Positions 1 to 9,531 are shown, counted from the first letter of the stretch. The stretch is 64,000 nucleotides of DNA from Bacteroidales bacterium (GCA_018401015.1 JAGYLP010000003.1:110583-174582); one strand, 5' to 3'. The notes: a model not told the origin generated them from the sequence alone. Translations and numbers: made by a program.

Positions 1-2
1 AT

Positions 3-1160
3 GAAGCCTCCCTGATTCAAATCCGACCACAGGATAGCTTATTTATTTTTGTTGAAGTAACCGTCGATCCGACTGGCAATAACCTTCCAGTATTAGTTAC
101 CGACAGCATTCTTTTCATGCTTGGCAGCAAACAGGAAAAAGTTCAGTTAATGGCATTTGGGCAAGATTATCACTACATCGACAATTCCTGGATTCCAACG
201 CAAACCTGGACCAACGACAAACCGTATGTAATTTATAATTCCATGGGAGTAGATTACGACGAAGAACTCACCATCGAAGCAGGCTGCCAGCTATATTTCC
301 ATAAAAACTCCAGCTTATTTGTGCGCGGAACATTGAAAGTACAGGGAACAAACAACGACCCGGTTGTATTTCAAGGCGACCGATTGGAAAGTCATTACGA
401 CGAAATTCCAGGGCAATGGGGTTACATTCATTTCTTACCAGGCAGTAAATACAACGAAATTGATTGGGCCATCATCAAAAACAGTGTCATTGGCATACAA
501 GTCGATACCTTTGCAACCATTGAACCTTGTTTACGCATCAGCAACACAGAAATCCGAAACATGACCGCTGTTGGGTTGCTGGCGCAAGGATCGAAAGTGA
601 GCGTGGATAATACTCTTTTTACTAATTGTGGTCAATATGCAGTCGTTTTAAGCATTGGTGGAGAATACAACTTTAATCATTGTACGATTGGTAATTATTA
701 TCAATTTGGCAACCGTGTCACACCCTCCCTCGTCCTGAATAATTATTACGAAGACGTGAATGGGAATTTTCAGGTTCGAGCGCTTGAAAATGCCTATTTC
801 ATCAATTGCATCATTTACGGAAGTAACGAGAATGAATTGGTCCTCGACAAATATCCCAATGCCTTTTCAATTTTCAATTATCATTTTGAAAACTGTTTAA
901 TACGTATCGAAGAAGATAAATTGGAGGATCCTGAGAGGATGATTAACTGTATCCTCAATCAAGAACCGGCCTTTTACAATAGTTTCGATCAGAATTTTTC
1001 CCTGACCGAAAGTTCACCTGCCCGCAGCAAGGCTTTGATTCAAGCCTCCTATCTTCTGCCCTTCGACCTGAGTGGTCGGAATCGACTTTCGGATGGAGCA
1101 CCCGATATAGGTGCCTTTGAATGGTTCGTGGGCGATGGTGATGAGAATGAATCGGAATAA
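3..1160 (+). CDS. Parallel beta-helix (choice-of-anchor Q type) surface protein, 5' partial
   Basis: The reading frame is open from base 3 to the TAA at 1160, so the gene enters from the left edge and the ATG at 117 is only an internal methionine. The visible 385 residues contain successive short beta-strand turns rich in Asn and Gly (for example 'GNNxPVVFQGDR', 'NSVIGIQVD', 'NTEIRNMTAVGL', 'NTLFTNCGQYAVVL'). This is the pattern of a right-handed parallel beta-helix. The C-terminal end 'SPARSKA...GAPDIGAFEW' is the typical close of the choice-of-anchor Q family in Bacteroidota. It is likely exported, probably as a lipoprotein, but the signal lies outside the window. The substrate or role is unknown. 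Confidence 0.75.
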   Translation, partial: EASLIQIRPQDSLFIFVEVTVDPTGNNLPVLVTDSILFMLGSKQEKVQLMAFGQDYHYIDNSWIPTQTWTNDKPYVIYNSMGVDYDEELTIEAGCQLYFHKNSSLFVRGTLKVQGTNNDPVVFQGDRLESHYDEIPGQWGYIHFLPGSKYNEIDWAIIKNSVIGIQVDTFATIEPCLRISNTEIRNMTAVGLLAQGSKVSVDNTLFTNCGQYAVVLSIGGEYNFNHCTIGNYYQFGNRVTPSLVLNNYYEDVNGNFQVRALENAYFINCIIYGSNENELVLDKYPNAFSIFNYHFENCLIRIEEDKLEDPERMINCILNQEPAFYNSFDQNFSLTESSPARSKALIQASYLLPFDLSGRNRLSDGAPDIGAFEWFVGDGDENESE

Positions 1161-1194
1161 TGAAGTGCGACTCCGTTTTTTTTCCTGCTTATTG

Positions 1195-1202
1195 TACCTT
1201 TG
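1195..1202 (+). promoter_or_regulatory. Bacteroidota -7 promoter element for purB
   Basis: TACCTTTG matches the Bacteroidota -7 consensus TAnnTTTG exactly. It lies 56 bases before the purB ATG, giving a leader of about 50 bases. The upstream -33 TTTG is only a T-run (1176-1183). It probably drives purB and the barrel gene behind it. Confidence 0.5.
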
Positions 1203-1258
1203 AGGCCAATTGAAAAAATGTCTCATTGGCTTATACTACCTGCAATTAGAAGGAAATC

Positions 1259-2602
1259 ATGAATTTAAATCAACTCACTGCCCTATCACCGATCGACGGT
1301 CGATATCGAAAAAAAACTGAAAGCTTAGCTCCATTCTTCAGTGAATTTGGACTCATCAAATACCGCGTTCAAGTTGAAATAGAATACTTCATCACCCTTA
1401 CCAAGCTTCCTATTCCAGGACTTAAAACGATTGATCCTGTAAGCTTCATCGACCTAAGAAAACTCTATCAGGAATTCAGTTTGGACGACGCGGAGTCGAT
1501 CAAAGCGATAGAGCAAGTTACCAACCACGATGTGAAAGCGGTTGAGTATTTCATCAAGGAAAAAATGGATGGAATGGGCTTATCTGCTTATAAGGAATAC
1601 GTTCATTTCGGACTTACCTCGCAGGATATTAACAATACCGCTACTCCGCTTTCCATGAAAGAAGCAATGGAAAAAGTAATCCTTCCGGCCATCGACCAAT
1701 TACAATTGAAATTAAATGAGTTAAGCGAAAGTTGGAAAGAGGTCCCCATGCTAGCTCGTACTCACGGACAACCCGCCTCTCCTACCCGATTGGGAAAAGA
1801 GATACAAGTATTCGCAGAACGACTTCACATTCAAGCCGCTTCCTTAAAACAAATACCCTTTGCAGCGAAATTTGGTGGAGCTACCGGTAATTTCAACGCT
1901 CACCACGTAGCTTTTCCCGCTATCGATTGGGTTCAATTTGGAAATACTTTCGTCAACAATATCCTGGGGCTGCACCGCTCACAAACAACCACCCAAATAG
2001 AACATTACGATAACATCGCCGCCTTTTTCGATAACATTAAGCGCCTTTCCAGTATCCTCATCGACTTAAACCGCGATGTATGGACCTACATCTCCATGGA
2101 TTATTTTAAACAAACCATCCGCAAAGGAGAGGTTGGTTCATCGGCTATGCCCCATAAAGTAAACCCCATCGATTTCGAAAATTCCGAAGGCAACTTAGGG
2201 ATCTGTATTGCCTTTAGTGAGCATCTTGCTGCTAAGCTGCCTGTTTCCAGACTGCAACGCGACCTAACAGACTCAACCGTTCTGCGAAATATAGGAGTTC
2301 CCCTGTCGCACTTTCTCATTGCTATCGAATCGACCTTAAAGGGGTTGAATAAATTATTGCTCAATCAGGATAAAATAAATCGCGATTTGGAAGAAAACCG
2401 GATTGTTATTGCCGAGGCAATTCAAACCGTGCTACGTCGCGAAGCTTATCCCGAACCATACGAAGCCTTAAAAGCGCTCACTCGCACCAATGAGAAAATC
2501 ACTGAAAAAACCTTCCTCGATTTTATCGAACAATTAGCCGTTAGCGATACCATCAAGGAAGAACTGCGAAAAATCACACCTTACAATTATACCGGAATTT
2601 AA
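1259..2602 (+). CDS. purB: Adenylosuccinate lyase
   Basis: Cytosolic enzyme of purine synthesis. It splits SAICAR to AICAR plus fumarate, and adenylosuccinate to AMP plus fumarate. The 447-residue length is normal for the short E. coli-like PurB. The fumarase/aspartase-superfamily signature GSSAMPHKVNP is at about residues 291-301, on the mobile loop that carries the catalytic serine. The catalytic-histidine stretch 'ARTHGQPASPTR' is at about 165-176 and 'HFGLTSQDINNT' at about 116-127. The ATG follows a good -7 promoter, and the N-terminus 'LTALSPIDGRYR' is the family start. The next gene begins one base after the stop, so the two are probably co-transcribed. Confidence 0.97.
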   Translation: MNLNQLTALSPIDGRYRKKTESLAPFFSEFGLIKYRVQVEIEYFITLTKLPIPGLKTIDPVSFIDLRKLYQEFSLDDAESIKAIEQVTNHDVKAVEYFIKEKMDGMGLSAYKEYVHFGLTSQDINNTATPLSMKEAMEKVILPAIDQLQLKLNELSESWKEVPMLARTHGQPASPTRLGKEIQVFAERLHIQAASLKQIPFAAKFGGATGNFNAHHVAFPAIDWVQFGNTFVNNILGLHRSQTTTQIEHYDNIAAFFDNIKRLSSILIDLNRDVWTYISMDYFKQTIRKGEVGSSAMPHKVNPIDFENSEGNLGICIAFSEHLAAKLPVSRLQRDLTDSTVLRNIGVPLSHFLIAIESTLKGLNKLLLNQDKINRDLEENRIVIAEAIQTVLRREAYPEPYEALKALTRTNEKITEKTFLDFIEQLAVSDTIKEELRKITPYNYTGI

Positions 2603-2603
2603 T

Positions 2604-3854
2604 ATGCATCGCTACTCATTCTTAGCCTTCGTGCTCCTGCTTAACCCCCTCTTCCTTTTGGCACAATCAGCAACCAACTGGCCTGATAAACCAGAGCATA
2701 CAGCCCTACTCGAAGGAAAGGTGAACATTTACTCAAATGCTCTTAATCAGGACTTTATACAAGCGCTCTACCTTGGCGATTACCTGAATGCCGACATCAA
2801 AGAGGGAGTCGATTTGCAATCGAGAAACTACTTGTTCGCTGAGACTCGCATGGGATTGGGCATTGAAGTAAAAACCCGTCTGAAAGAAGGATCAAGGTTC
2901 CGGAACATTTTTGGTATGCGGATTTTTAATCAGCAGTTTATCCATGCCAATTTCAATGCCGACTCCTATCAACTGCTGTTTTTTGGAAACACCCTCTTTC
3001 AGAGCGAAGATGCATACCTTAATAAGCTGGAGTATAACGACATGCATTATTCCGGCTTACAATTATTTTACGGTAAAGAATGGATAAACGGTCAGCATCG
3101 GCACACGCTGCTGTCGCGACCAAGTTTACTGATAGGTCATTCCTACCAACGATTGTTCTTCGACTCCGGCAAACTGTACACCGCCTTGTTCGGCGAGTTC
3201 CTGAACCTGGAAGCCAATTACACCTACCAAGAAGTTAACCCCAACAATACCTTCTCCATTAACGGCTTAGGTGCTGGAATCGACTTAATCTATCAGTATA
3301 AAAACGACGAACAGGACTGGTCGATTTCGGCTGGTTTGGAAGATTTAGGAATGATTCGATGGATGAATCAAGCTGAATCGGTTAGTAAAGATACGAGCTT
3401 GTGGCTGCAGGGAGCGGTGAGCGATTTATTTCCGGAATTTAATTTTGAAAATGGAGATGATTTCATTTACTCCGAGCTTAGCCGCGATCTTTATTACGAT
3501 GCCTTGCAAGACGACCAGTTTTATTCACTTACCCCTGCTCGTATTCATCTGCAGTTCCATAAGAAATGGTTCGATCAGGAGTTGGAAACCGGATTTCACT
3601 ACACCCACCTGTTAATTGATCCGACGGTTTTTATGATTCAGGCCAATGTTCGCTACCAGATCATGCCATTTTGGAAACTCGGGCTTGAACCAGGTCTTTT
3701 GGCAGGCAATCGGTTTTATTTCCAGATTTCGTCCGATTTTAAAATCTGGAACGAGTTAGCTTTACGACTTCATTACGGCGATTTCAACACTTTCATACAA
3801 CCCGCCAACTCCTATACACAACAAGCCCGTGTGGCTTTACACTTTTCTTGGTAG
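2604..3854 (+). CDS. Putative outer-membrane beta-barrel protein (DUF5723-like)
   Basis: A 416-residue protein with a clear signal peptide (hydrophobic residues 6-18, then 'LLAQS'). The remainder alternates aromatic and polar residues in strand-length stretches and ends in Phe-Ser-Trp, as outer-membrane barrels do. The general pattern (an N-terminal 'GxVNxYxxxLNQDF' region followed by barrel strands) is reminiscent of the DUF5723 family of Bacteroidota, but I assign that only tentatively. It begins one base after purB and ends 22 bases before the kdsA start, so the three genes look like one transcript. No function can be inferred. Confidence 0.6.
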   Translation: MHRYSFLAFVLLLNPLFLLAQSATNWPDKPEHTALLEGKVNIYSNALNQDFIQALYLGDYLNADIKEGVDLQSRNYLFAETRMGLGIEVKTRLKEGSRFRNIFGMRIFNQQFIHANFNADSYQLLFFGNTLFQSEDAYLNKLEYNDMHYSGLQLFYGKEWINGQHRHTLLSRPSLLIGHSYQRLFFDSGKLYTALFGEFLNLEANYTYQEVNPNNTFSINGLGAGIDLIYQYKNDEQDWSISAGLEDLGMIRWMNQAESVSKDTSLWLQGAVSDLFPEFNFENGDDFIYSELSRDLYYDALQDDQFYSLTPARIHLQFHKKWFDQELETGFHYTHLLIDPTVFMIQANVRYQIMPFWKLGLEPGLLAGNRFYFQISSDFKIWNELALRLHYGDFNTFIQPANSYTQQARVALHFSW

Positions 3855-3876
3855 AAAGCTCTTAACAACACCTTTT

Positions 3877-4707
3877 ATGACTCATCCATTACAATCCATT
3901 TCAAACATACAACATCTAGCGGCTGGTAATTTTTTCCTTTTGGCCGGACCTTGCGTCGTTGAGGGGGAGACCATTACCTTAAAAATCGCCGAACAGATTC
4001 AACTGTTAAGCGATCAATTGGAAATACCCTTGGTTTTCAAAGCATCCTATCGAAAAGCGAATCGATCGAAAGCCGATTCATTTACCGGGCTGGGTGATCA
4101 GGAGGCCCTTCGAATATTAGAGAAAGTAAAAACGACTTTTGGATTGCCGATTATCAGCGACATTCATACCGCCGAAGAAGCGAGCATTGCAGCTGAGGTG
4201 TGCGACATTCTTCAAATTCCCGCATTTTTATGCCGTCAGACCGATTTACTGGAAGCTGCAGCACAAACCGGCAGAATAGTCAATATCAAGAAAGGACAAT
4301 TTTTATCTCCACTTTCCATGCAATTTGCGGCCGGAAAAGTAAGTAATGCCGGAAATTCAAAAATCCTGCTCACCGAGCGCGGCACTCAATTCGGGTATCA
4401 AGATTTAATTGTTGATATGCGATCCATTCCACAGATGAAATCGCTTGGTTACCCGGTTGTGATGGATGCGACGCATAGTTTGCAGCAACCGAATCAGGAA
4501 AAAGGAGTTACAGGCGGCAATCCGGCAATGATTGAAACCATTGCCCGTGCGGCCATTTCTGTGGGAGCAGACGGGCTGTTTCTGGAGACACATCCCGAAC
4601 CTGCAAAAGCCCTGTCCGACGGAGCGAACATGCTTCCCTTGGATCAACTCGAGGGGCTGCTCCAACGCTTAGTTCGTTTGCATCAAGTGGTGAGAACTCT
4701 GTCGTAG
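3877..4707 (+). CDS. kdsA: 3-deoxy-8-phosphooctulonate synthase
   Basis: Condenses arabinose 5-phosphate with phosphoenolpyruvate to Kdo-8-phosphate, the first committed step toward the Kdo sugar of lipopolysaccharide. It has the family motifs 'LAGPCVVEGE' (about residues 22-31), 'FKASYRKANRS', 'IISDIHTAEEA', 'IPAFLCRQTDLL', 'NIKKGQFLSP', 'VMDATHSLQQP' and 'LETHPEPAKALSDG'. The frame is open upstream to 3829, but that part overlaps the end of the previous gene. The ATG at 3877 gives 276 residues, the usual length, and is preferred. The TAG stop sits at the first bases of the composite repeat that follows. Confidence 0.96.
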   Translation: MTHPLQSISNIQHLAAGNFFLLAGPCVVEGETITLKIAEQIQLLSDQLEIPLVFKASYRKANRSKADSFTGLGDQEALRILEKVKTTFGLPIISDIHTAEEASIAAEVCDILQIPAFLCRQTDLLEAAAQTGRIVNIKKGQFLSPLSMQFAAGKVSNAGNSKILLTERGTQFGYQDLIVDMRSIPQMKSLGYPVVMDATHSLQQPNQEKGVTGGNPAMIETIARAAISVGADGLFLETHPEPAKALSDGANMLPLDQLEGLLQRLVRLHQVVRTLS

Positions 4708-5217
4708 CTGGCTGTTGGCTGTTGGCTGTTGGCTGGTTCGTGGTTTAACTAATTGCTACGAAGATTTGTGGGCTACGCCCCCATGACGCGTTGTTCAATG
4801 TCCACTGACTCGCTCCGATTTTGGCTGTTGGCGGTTGGCGGTTGGCTTTTGGCTGGTTCGTGGTTGCTGCTTTCGCCTCTTCGCCATTTCGCCATTTCGC
4901 CTAGTCGCCAAGTCGCTCGTGCTCGTGCTGTTGTTGCTTTTGGTTCGAAAAAGCTCGCGGAGGTTTAAAAAGGATGCGAAGGTTCGCGCAAAGGGCGCAG
5001 AGGAGGCGCGAAGTCCGCAAAGTTTTTTGAGTTGAATTGGAATGCTTGCCACGCGCCAGGAGTCGCGCGGCAGTTCGTTGTTGCCACGCGCCGGGTGTCG
5101 CGCGGCAGTTCGTTGTAGCTGGCTGTTGGCTTTTGGCTTTTGGGAGGCTGATAGCTCTTGCTCTTGCAGTTTTTCGCCCCGTCGCCAAGTAGCCTAGTCG
5201 CTCGTGCTGTCATTGCT
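4708..5217. repeat. Composite intergenic repeat, copy A
   Basis: This 510-base gap holds no credible gene; its short ORFs run in all frames through low-complexity DNA. It contains 7-bp tandem repeats (GGCTGTT at 4710-4737, variants at 4822-4856 and 5118-5145). It also has a 'TTCGCC' module (4867-4925, again 5170-5210) and a module rich in TTTGCG/CGCAAA (about 4930-5032, read from the other strand). Two tandem copies of a palindromic module follow (5033-5117), with TGCCaCGCG facing CGCGcGGCA. The same modules recur, in opposite orientation, at 49545-49897 and 63535-63871. Confidence 0.8.
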
Positions 5218-6582
5218 TCAGAAGCGAATAATTCTCTCGACTTTTTTATGCTTTAAAAACGACCGAATAATCTGATAAGCATCCCGATTATCATCCCGTC
5301 GGGTTAGGAATTCAACCACTTCATCCTTATGCTGAAAAGTGGCATTTTCATCGCAATAGCCATATCCCATGTATTTCCCTTTTTCGATCCACACAATTGA
5401 TTTCTCCTCGATTGATCGTCCGCTGTCAATTAAAAAGCAATTCTCTTCGCCTAATTCGAATAAGCGTAAAAAGGCATAAACCCGACTGTTGTACTCTTCC
5501 GGTGCTTCTTCCTGAATGCAGGCTCCGTTGCACTGACCGATTCCGTGGTGAAAGCAAGCTGCCTGACTTTGGTAGAGGCCACAAAGTTTCTGACACAAAC
5601 CAAACTCCTCTACAAAAGCCGACATACGCGACCGGGCATCGTCTTGCGAAGTAAATGTGGTGATTGGTATCTCCGAATTCCTGGCCGATGATAGGAATAA
5701 ACGAATGTAACCCAATTGATCGGTATAGCTGTATAAGCCCACTGGAAAGGAATTACGGCGCAACGCTTTGTTGTAAATAGGCCGATGTGTTTTGATTTCT
5801 TCCGATTCCAACAGGAGTGCAATTAACTCACTTCCTGTGAGTTGATAATCGATATCGGCCACCTCCGACTTCATTCTTAATGCCTTGGATGTTTTTTCGT
5901 TCGTAAAATGAGCCAGGATTCTGGATTTTATTTGTTTACTTTTCCCTACATAGATCAATACGCCCTCATCGTTATAGAAATAGTACACACCCGGTTGATC
6001 GGGGAGTTTTTCAAAAATAGCCGGGTTTAAGTTGGGGTTAATACCGGAGAGTCGGAGAGTTTTCGGGACAACAATGAATTTTTGATTTACATCCAGGGCT
6101 AGCAAACGTTGAAAAAGTTCAACCGTAGCGAGTGCATCGCCTGCGGCTCGGTGTCGGGCATGAATGGGAATACCCAAGTTTTGACACAAGTTACCCAAGC
6201 TGTAGGAGGGTTGTCCGGGAATAAGCTTACGCGAAAGCTTGACTGTGCAGAGCTGTTTACGAGAGAACTCGTAACCGAGCGAGCGAAACTCTTGTTTCAT
6301 GAAGTTATAATCGAAGGTTGCATTATGCGCCACAAAAGTGCAATCGGCAGTAACTTCGACTATTTGTCGGGCAATTTCGAAGAAACGAGGTGCATCCATC
6401 AGCATTTCATTGCTGATTCCGGTGAGTTGTGTAATGTAGGCCGGAACAAGCCGTTCGGGATTGACCAAACTAACGAACTCATCGACTATTTTTGTTCCAT
6501 CGAAGCGATAGATTGCTACTTCGGTTATGCGTTCGTTCCGATAGCTTCCTCCGGTAGTTTCAATATCGACAATAGCAAACAT
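5218..6582 (-). CDS. DnaQ-like 3'-5' exonuclease fused to a GIY-YIG nuclease domain
   Basis: A 454-residue protein. Residues 1-175 form a DEDDh exonuclease like the epsilon subunit of DNA polymerase III: 'FAIVDIETTGG' (ExoI), 'VAHNATFDYNFM' (ExoII) and 'HARHRAAGDALAT' (ExoIII). Residues about 190-280 form a UvrC/Cho-type GIY-YIG domain: 'QPGVYYFYNDEGVLIYVGKSK', then Arg in 'IKSRILAHF' and Glu in 'LLLESEEIK'. A Cys-containing stretch at about 325-360 follows. This fusion is common in Bacteroidota and probably works in DNA repair, cutting or trimming damaged DNA. The start is fixed because ExoI begins at residue 2. The gene stands alone between the repeat region and a divergent transporter gene. 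Confidence 0.88.
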   Translation of the reverse strand: MFAIVDIETTGGSYRNERITEVAIYRFDGTKIVDEFVSLVNPERLVPAYITQLTGISNEMLMDAPRFFEIARQIVEVTADCTFVAHNATFDYNFMKQEFRSLGYEFSRKQLCTVKLSRKLIPGQPSYSLGNLCQNLGIPIHARHRAAGDALATVELFQRLLALDVNQKFIVVPKTLRLSGINPNLNPAIFEKLPDQPGVYYFYNDEGVLIYVGKSKQIKSRILAHFTNEKTSKALRMKSEVADIDYQLTGSELIALLLESEEIKTHRPIYNKALRRNSFPVGLYSYTDQLGYIRLFLSSARNSEIPITTFTSQDDARSRMSAFVEEFGLCQKLCGLYQSQAACFHHGIGQCNGACIQEEAPEEYNSRVYAFLRLFELGEENCFLIDSGRSIEEKSIVWIEKGKYMGYGYCDENATFQHKDEVVEFLTRRDDNRDAYQIIRSFLKHKKVERIIRF

Positions 6583-6586
6583 GTTG

Positions 6587-6594
6587 CAAAAATA
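6587..6594 (-). promoter_or_regulatory. -7 promoter element, possible leaderless start
   Basis: On the minus strand this reads TATTTTTG, an exact TAnnTTTG match. It ends only four bases before the ATG of the exonuclease gene. Transcription would then begin at or next to the start codon. No TTTG is seen at the usual -33 spacing. Confidence 0.35.
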
Positions 6595-6737
6595 GCCTTT
6601 GGATTGAGAGATTTACAGGCGTGGATTTTATTTTTGTCAACAGTCAATTTTGCTTCTTTGAAATACATGATTAGTTTAGTGGTTTCGGCCAAAAGTGGAG
6701 CAGTTAAGTTGTTCCCGACACCTAAATAAACAGAACT

Positions 6738-7679
6738 ATGTACGAACCATTGCTAGCCCTCGACTCTGTACGACTAAACTTTAATCCTCAGGGACTTCAT
6801 ATCCTGAATCTCACCTTAGCCATTATTATGTTTGGCGTTGCCTTAGGCATTAAGATTGACCATTTTAAGCAACTGTGGGCTCAACCCAAGCCGGCTCTGG
6901 TAGGTATTTTCTCTCAATTCCTGCTGCTACCATTCTTAACATTTTTATTGGTGTTAGTAATCAAACCTACCCCTACTGTCGCCTTGGGAATGATTTTAGT
7001 TGCCTCCTGTCCGGGCGGAAACATCAGCAATTTTATTTCTTCGCTGGGTAAAGGGAATGTAGCCCTCTCGGTAAGTCTGACGGCTTTTAGTTCCTTAGCT
7101 GCCATCTTTATGACTCCCCTTAATTTTGAAATTTGGGGAGGATTGTACCATGCTACCTCCGATGCTTTTCGCCCCATCGAAATTGAACCGGGCAGTATGT
7201 TTCAAACCGTCTTTATCATTTTAGGTCTTCCCTTAGTAGCCGGCATGTGGGTTGCTCATCGTTTCCCAAATTTCACCGCTAAGATAATTAAACCCTTAAA
7301 GATTACTTCTATCTTCATCTTTCTGGGGTATGTGGTAATAGCCCTGCTCAACAACTTCGATTATTTCATCCAGTTCATTCATCTGATCGTTCTCATTGTT
7401 TTGATCCATAATGCGCTTGCCCTACTTACCGGCTTCTCCTTAGCCAGCATTTTTCGTCTTGCTCCAAACGATCGTCGCACCATCAGCATTGAGACCGGTA
7501 TTCAAAACTCCGGCTTAGCCTTAGTGCTCATCTTTAACCCTAAAATTTTTCCGGTTGAATTGGAAATCGGAGGGATGGCAATCATCGCAGCCTGGTGGGG
7601 TGTTTGGCACATTATCAGCGGATTGGGAATTGCATTCTTTTGGTCGAGGAAACCACTTCCAACCGGAGGTATTGAATAA
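6738..7679 (+). CDS. Bile acid:sodium symporter family (SBF) transporter
   Basis: A 313-residue inner-membrane protein with about nine or ten hydrophobic segments. It shows the family's conserved crossing regions, 'ASCPGGNISNFISSLGKGNVALSVSLT' in part (about residues 90-115) and 'RTISIETGIQNSGLALVLIF' in part (about 250-270), which line the sodium sites in known structures. In bacteria these proteins import organic anions (bile acids, pantoate, thiazole precursors) with sodium; the substrate here is unknown. It lies just before ribBA on the same strand with a 115-base gap, which does not prove a link to riboflavin. Confidence 0.88.
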   Translation: MYEPLLALDSVRLNFNPQGLHILNLTLAIIMFGVALGIKIDHFKQLWAQPKPALVGIFSQFLLLPFLTFLLVLVIKPTPTVALGMILVASCPGGNISNFISSLGKGNVALSVSLTAFSSLAAIFMTPLNFEIWGGLYHATSDAFRPIEIEPGSMFQTVFIILGLPLVAGMWVAHRFPNFTAKIIKPLKITSIFIFLGYVVIALLNNFDYFIQFIHLIVLIVLIHNALALLTGFSLASIFRLAPNDRRTISIETGIQNSGLALVLIFNPKIFPVELEIGGMAIIAAWWGVWHIISGLGIAFFWSRKPLPTGGIE

Positions 7680-7794
7680 CAGCTATAAACTTGGTGGAGG
7701 AAGCGTAAAAATAGCTCTCAAAAATGTAAATTCGCAGCATGATTAAAGAGAGCGCCATTTAGCGATCCAAACAACAAGAAATCAAACACTTACA

Positions 7795-9036
7795 ATGAAA
7801 ATTAGCAAGTCAGCCGACCCATCCTACACGCTCGATAGCATCGAAAGCGCTATCGAAGACATTAAACAAGGTAAAGTTGTTATAGTGGTGGACGATGAGA
7901 ACCGGGAAAACGAAGGAGATTTTATTGCTGCAGCCGAGCTGATTACTCCCGAAATTATCAACTTCATGGCTACCCATGGTCGGGGACTTATTTGCGCACC
8001 ACTTCCTGAAAAAACCTGCGACCGCCTTGAACTGGAATTAATGGTTGGTAAAAATACCGCCTTGCACGAAACACCGTTTACCGTTTCGGTCGATTTGATT
8101 GGTCAGGGGTGCACCACCGGAATATCGGCACACGATCGCGCCAAAACCGTCCAAGCCCTTGTTAATCCGAATACCGGCCCACAAGAATTAGGACGCCCCG
8201 GACACATCTTTCCTCTTAAGGCAAAGGAGAGAGGTGTACTCCGTCGCGCCGGCCACACTGAGGCAGCAGTCGATTTAAGCCGATTAGCCGGACTAGAACC
8301 CGGTGGAGTGCTTGTCGAGATCATGAACGAAGATGGATCGATGGCTCGCTTGCCGGAGCTCATTCAAATAGCCAAAAAATTTGAGCTTAAAATTATTTCA
8401 ATCGAAGACTTAATTAAATACCGATTGCAATCGGAAAGCTTAATCGACCGCGGCGATACGATTCATCTGCCTACGGTTTATGGCGATTTTGAACTCACCA
8501 CTTTCCGTCAACTATCGAATGGAATCGAGCATGTTGCTCTAACAAAAGGAAGTTGGAACGAGAACGATGCAGTAATCGTGCGCGTTCACTCCTCGTGCGT
8601 TACCGGGGATATTTTTGGAAGCAAACGATGCGATTGTGGCGACCAACTTCACCGTTCCATGGAACTTATTCATAAGGAAGGGCGAGGCGTAATCGTTTAC
8701 ATGAACCAAGAAGGACGTGGTATTGGACTTTTCAATAAAATTGCAGCCTACAAACTGCAAGAAGAAGGGATGGATACCGTTGAGGCGAACCTTCATCTCG
8801 GGTTTCAAGCCGACGAACGCGATTATGGAGTGGGAGCTCAAATTCTACGAGAAATGGGGGTCAAGAAAATGCGCCTCCTCACGAATAATCCTGTAAAAAG
8901 AGCCGGCTTAGAAGGCTACGACATTGAAATTGTCGAGAATATTCCGCTGGTTATTGAACCTAACTCGCACAATGAGTTCTACTTGAAAACGAAACGAATC
9001 AAGATGGGACATTTCCTCCCATTCAAAGACAAATAG
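7795..9036 (+). CDS. ribBA: Bifunctional 3,4-dihydroxy-2-butanone-4-phosphate synthase / GTP cyclohydrolase II
   Basis: Makes both precursors of riboflavin, from ribulose 5-phosphate and from GTP. The RibB half (about residues 10-205) has '[13 protein letters not shown]', '[13 protein letters not shown]', '[10 protein letters not shown]' and '[11 protein letters not shown]'. The RibA half (about 206-400) has the zinc-binding '[20 protein letters not shown]' and the catalytic 'NQEGRGIGL'. The 413-residue length fits a full fusion. A weak -7 box (TAAATTCG, 7737-7744) precedes it. I looked for an FMN riboswitch in the 115-base leader and saw none. Confidence 0.97.
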   Translation: MKISKSADPSYTLDSIESAIEDIKQGKVVIVVDDENRENEGDFIAAAELITPEIINFMATHGRGLICAPLPEKTCDRLELELMVGKNTALHETPFTVSVDLIGQGCTTGISAHDRAKTVQALVNPNTGPQELGRPGHIFPLKAKERGVLRRAGHTEAAVDLSRLAGLEPGGVLVEIMNEDGSMARLPELIQIAKKFELKIISIEDLIKYRLQSESLIDRGDTIHLPTVYGDFELTTFRQLSNGIEHVALTKGSWNENDAVIVRVHSSCVTGDIFGSKRCDCGDQLHRSMELIHKEGRGVIVYMNQEGRGIGLFNKIAAYKLQEEGMDTVEANLHLGFQADERDYGVGAQILREMGVKKMRLLTNNPVKRAGLEGYDIEIVENIPLVIEPNSHNEFYLKTKRIKMGHFLPFKDK

Positions 9037-9039
9037 CTT

Positions 9040-9531
9040 TCAGCCTTTCTTATCGAGCACCAGTTTTACCGCTGCGGCATTAAAAGCGAGGTCTTCCCAA
9101 CTGTCGCCCAACCACTCGAAACAAACGAAAGTAGCTGTTCCCAGAAAGATATTCTGTTTATCGCGGGCTAGTGCGTTGCAAAAGTACTCTAGTCCCGGAT
9201 TATGACCAATGAGCATTAACCGCTGCACATCGGGCGAAACCCGTTGCACAAAATGCATATAATGATTGGAGGATGCGAGGTACAAATTCTCTTCAATTTC
9301 CAAAGGGACAGTCGTTCCTAAAGTCTTTTGAACTATCTGCGCCGTTTCGACCGTTCGAGCTGCTGCACTCAGAAGAATTAAATCGGGGGCTTTACCCAAG
9401 CGCTTCAAAGCCATTGCCTGGTTTTCGGCATCGATTCGGCCGCGCGAAGTAAGGGGCCGACTAAAATCGTCGCCATCCCAATTAATTCGAGCTGCCTTAG
9501 CGTGACGCATTACAATCAGTTCCTTTTTCAT
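9040..9531 (-). CDS. SixA-type histidine phosphatase
   Basis: A 163-residue cytosolic protein of the histidine (phosphoglycerate-mutase-like) phosphatase superfamily. The phosphate-accepting His is in 'VMRHAKAARINWDGDDFSRPL' (about residues 7-27), the conserved Arg in 'SAAARTVETAQ' and the second His in 'LIGHNPGLEYF'. The 'DDFSRPLTSRGRxDA' stretch is the SixA subfamily mark. SixA of E. coli dephosphorylates phosphohistidine on signalling or PTS proteins; the substrate here is not known. It is convergent with ribBA, with three bases between the stops, and it lies at the end of a leftward gene series. Confidence 0.85.
   Translation of the reverse strand: MKKELIVMRHAKAARINWDGDDFSRPLTSRGRIDAENQAMALKRLGKAPDLILLSAAARTVETAQIVQKTLGTTVPLEIEENLYLASSNHYMHFVQRVSPDVQRLMLIGHNPGLEYFCNALARDKQNIFLGTATFVCFEWLGDSWEDLAFNAAAVKLVLDKKG

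Noticed and set aside
4753..5213. Several 60-95 residue ORFs in copy A of the composite repeat
   Set aside because: They overlap in many frames, have low-complexity sequence made of repeat translations and lack plausible promoters or homologues.
6109..6729. 206-residue ORF antisense to the exonuclease gene
   Set aside because: It is the complement of well-conserved exonuclease and GIY-YIG coding sequence and has no recognisable domain.
7680..7794. FMN riboswitch upstream of ribBA
   Set aside because: The leader is only 115 bases and lacks the conserved FMN-box sequences (AGGGGCGGGGTG-like and CCGAC).
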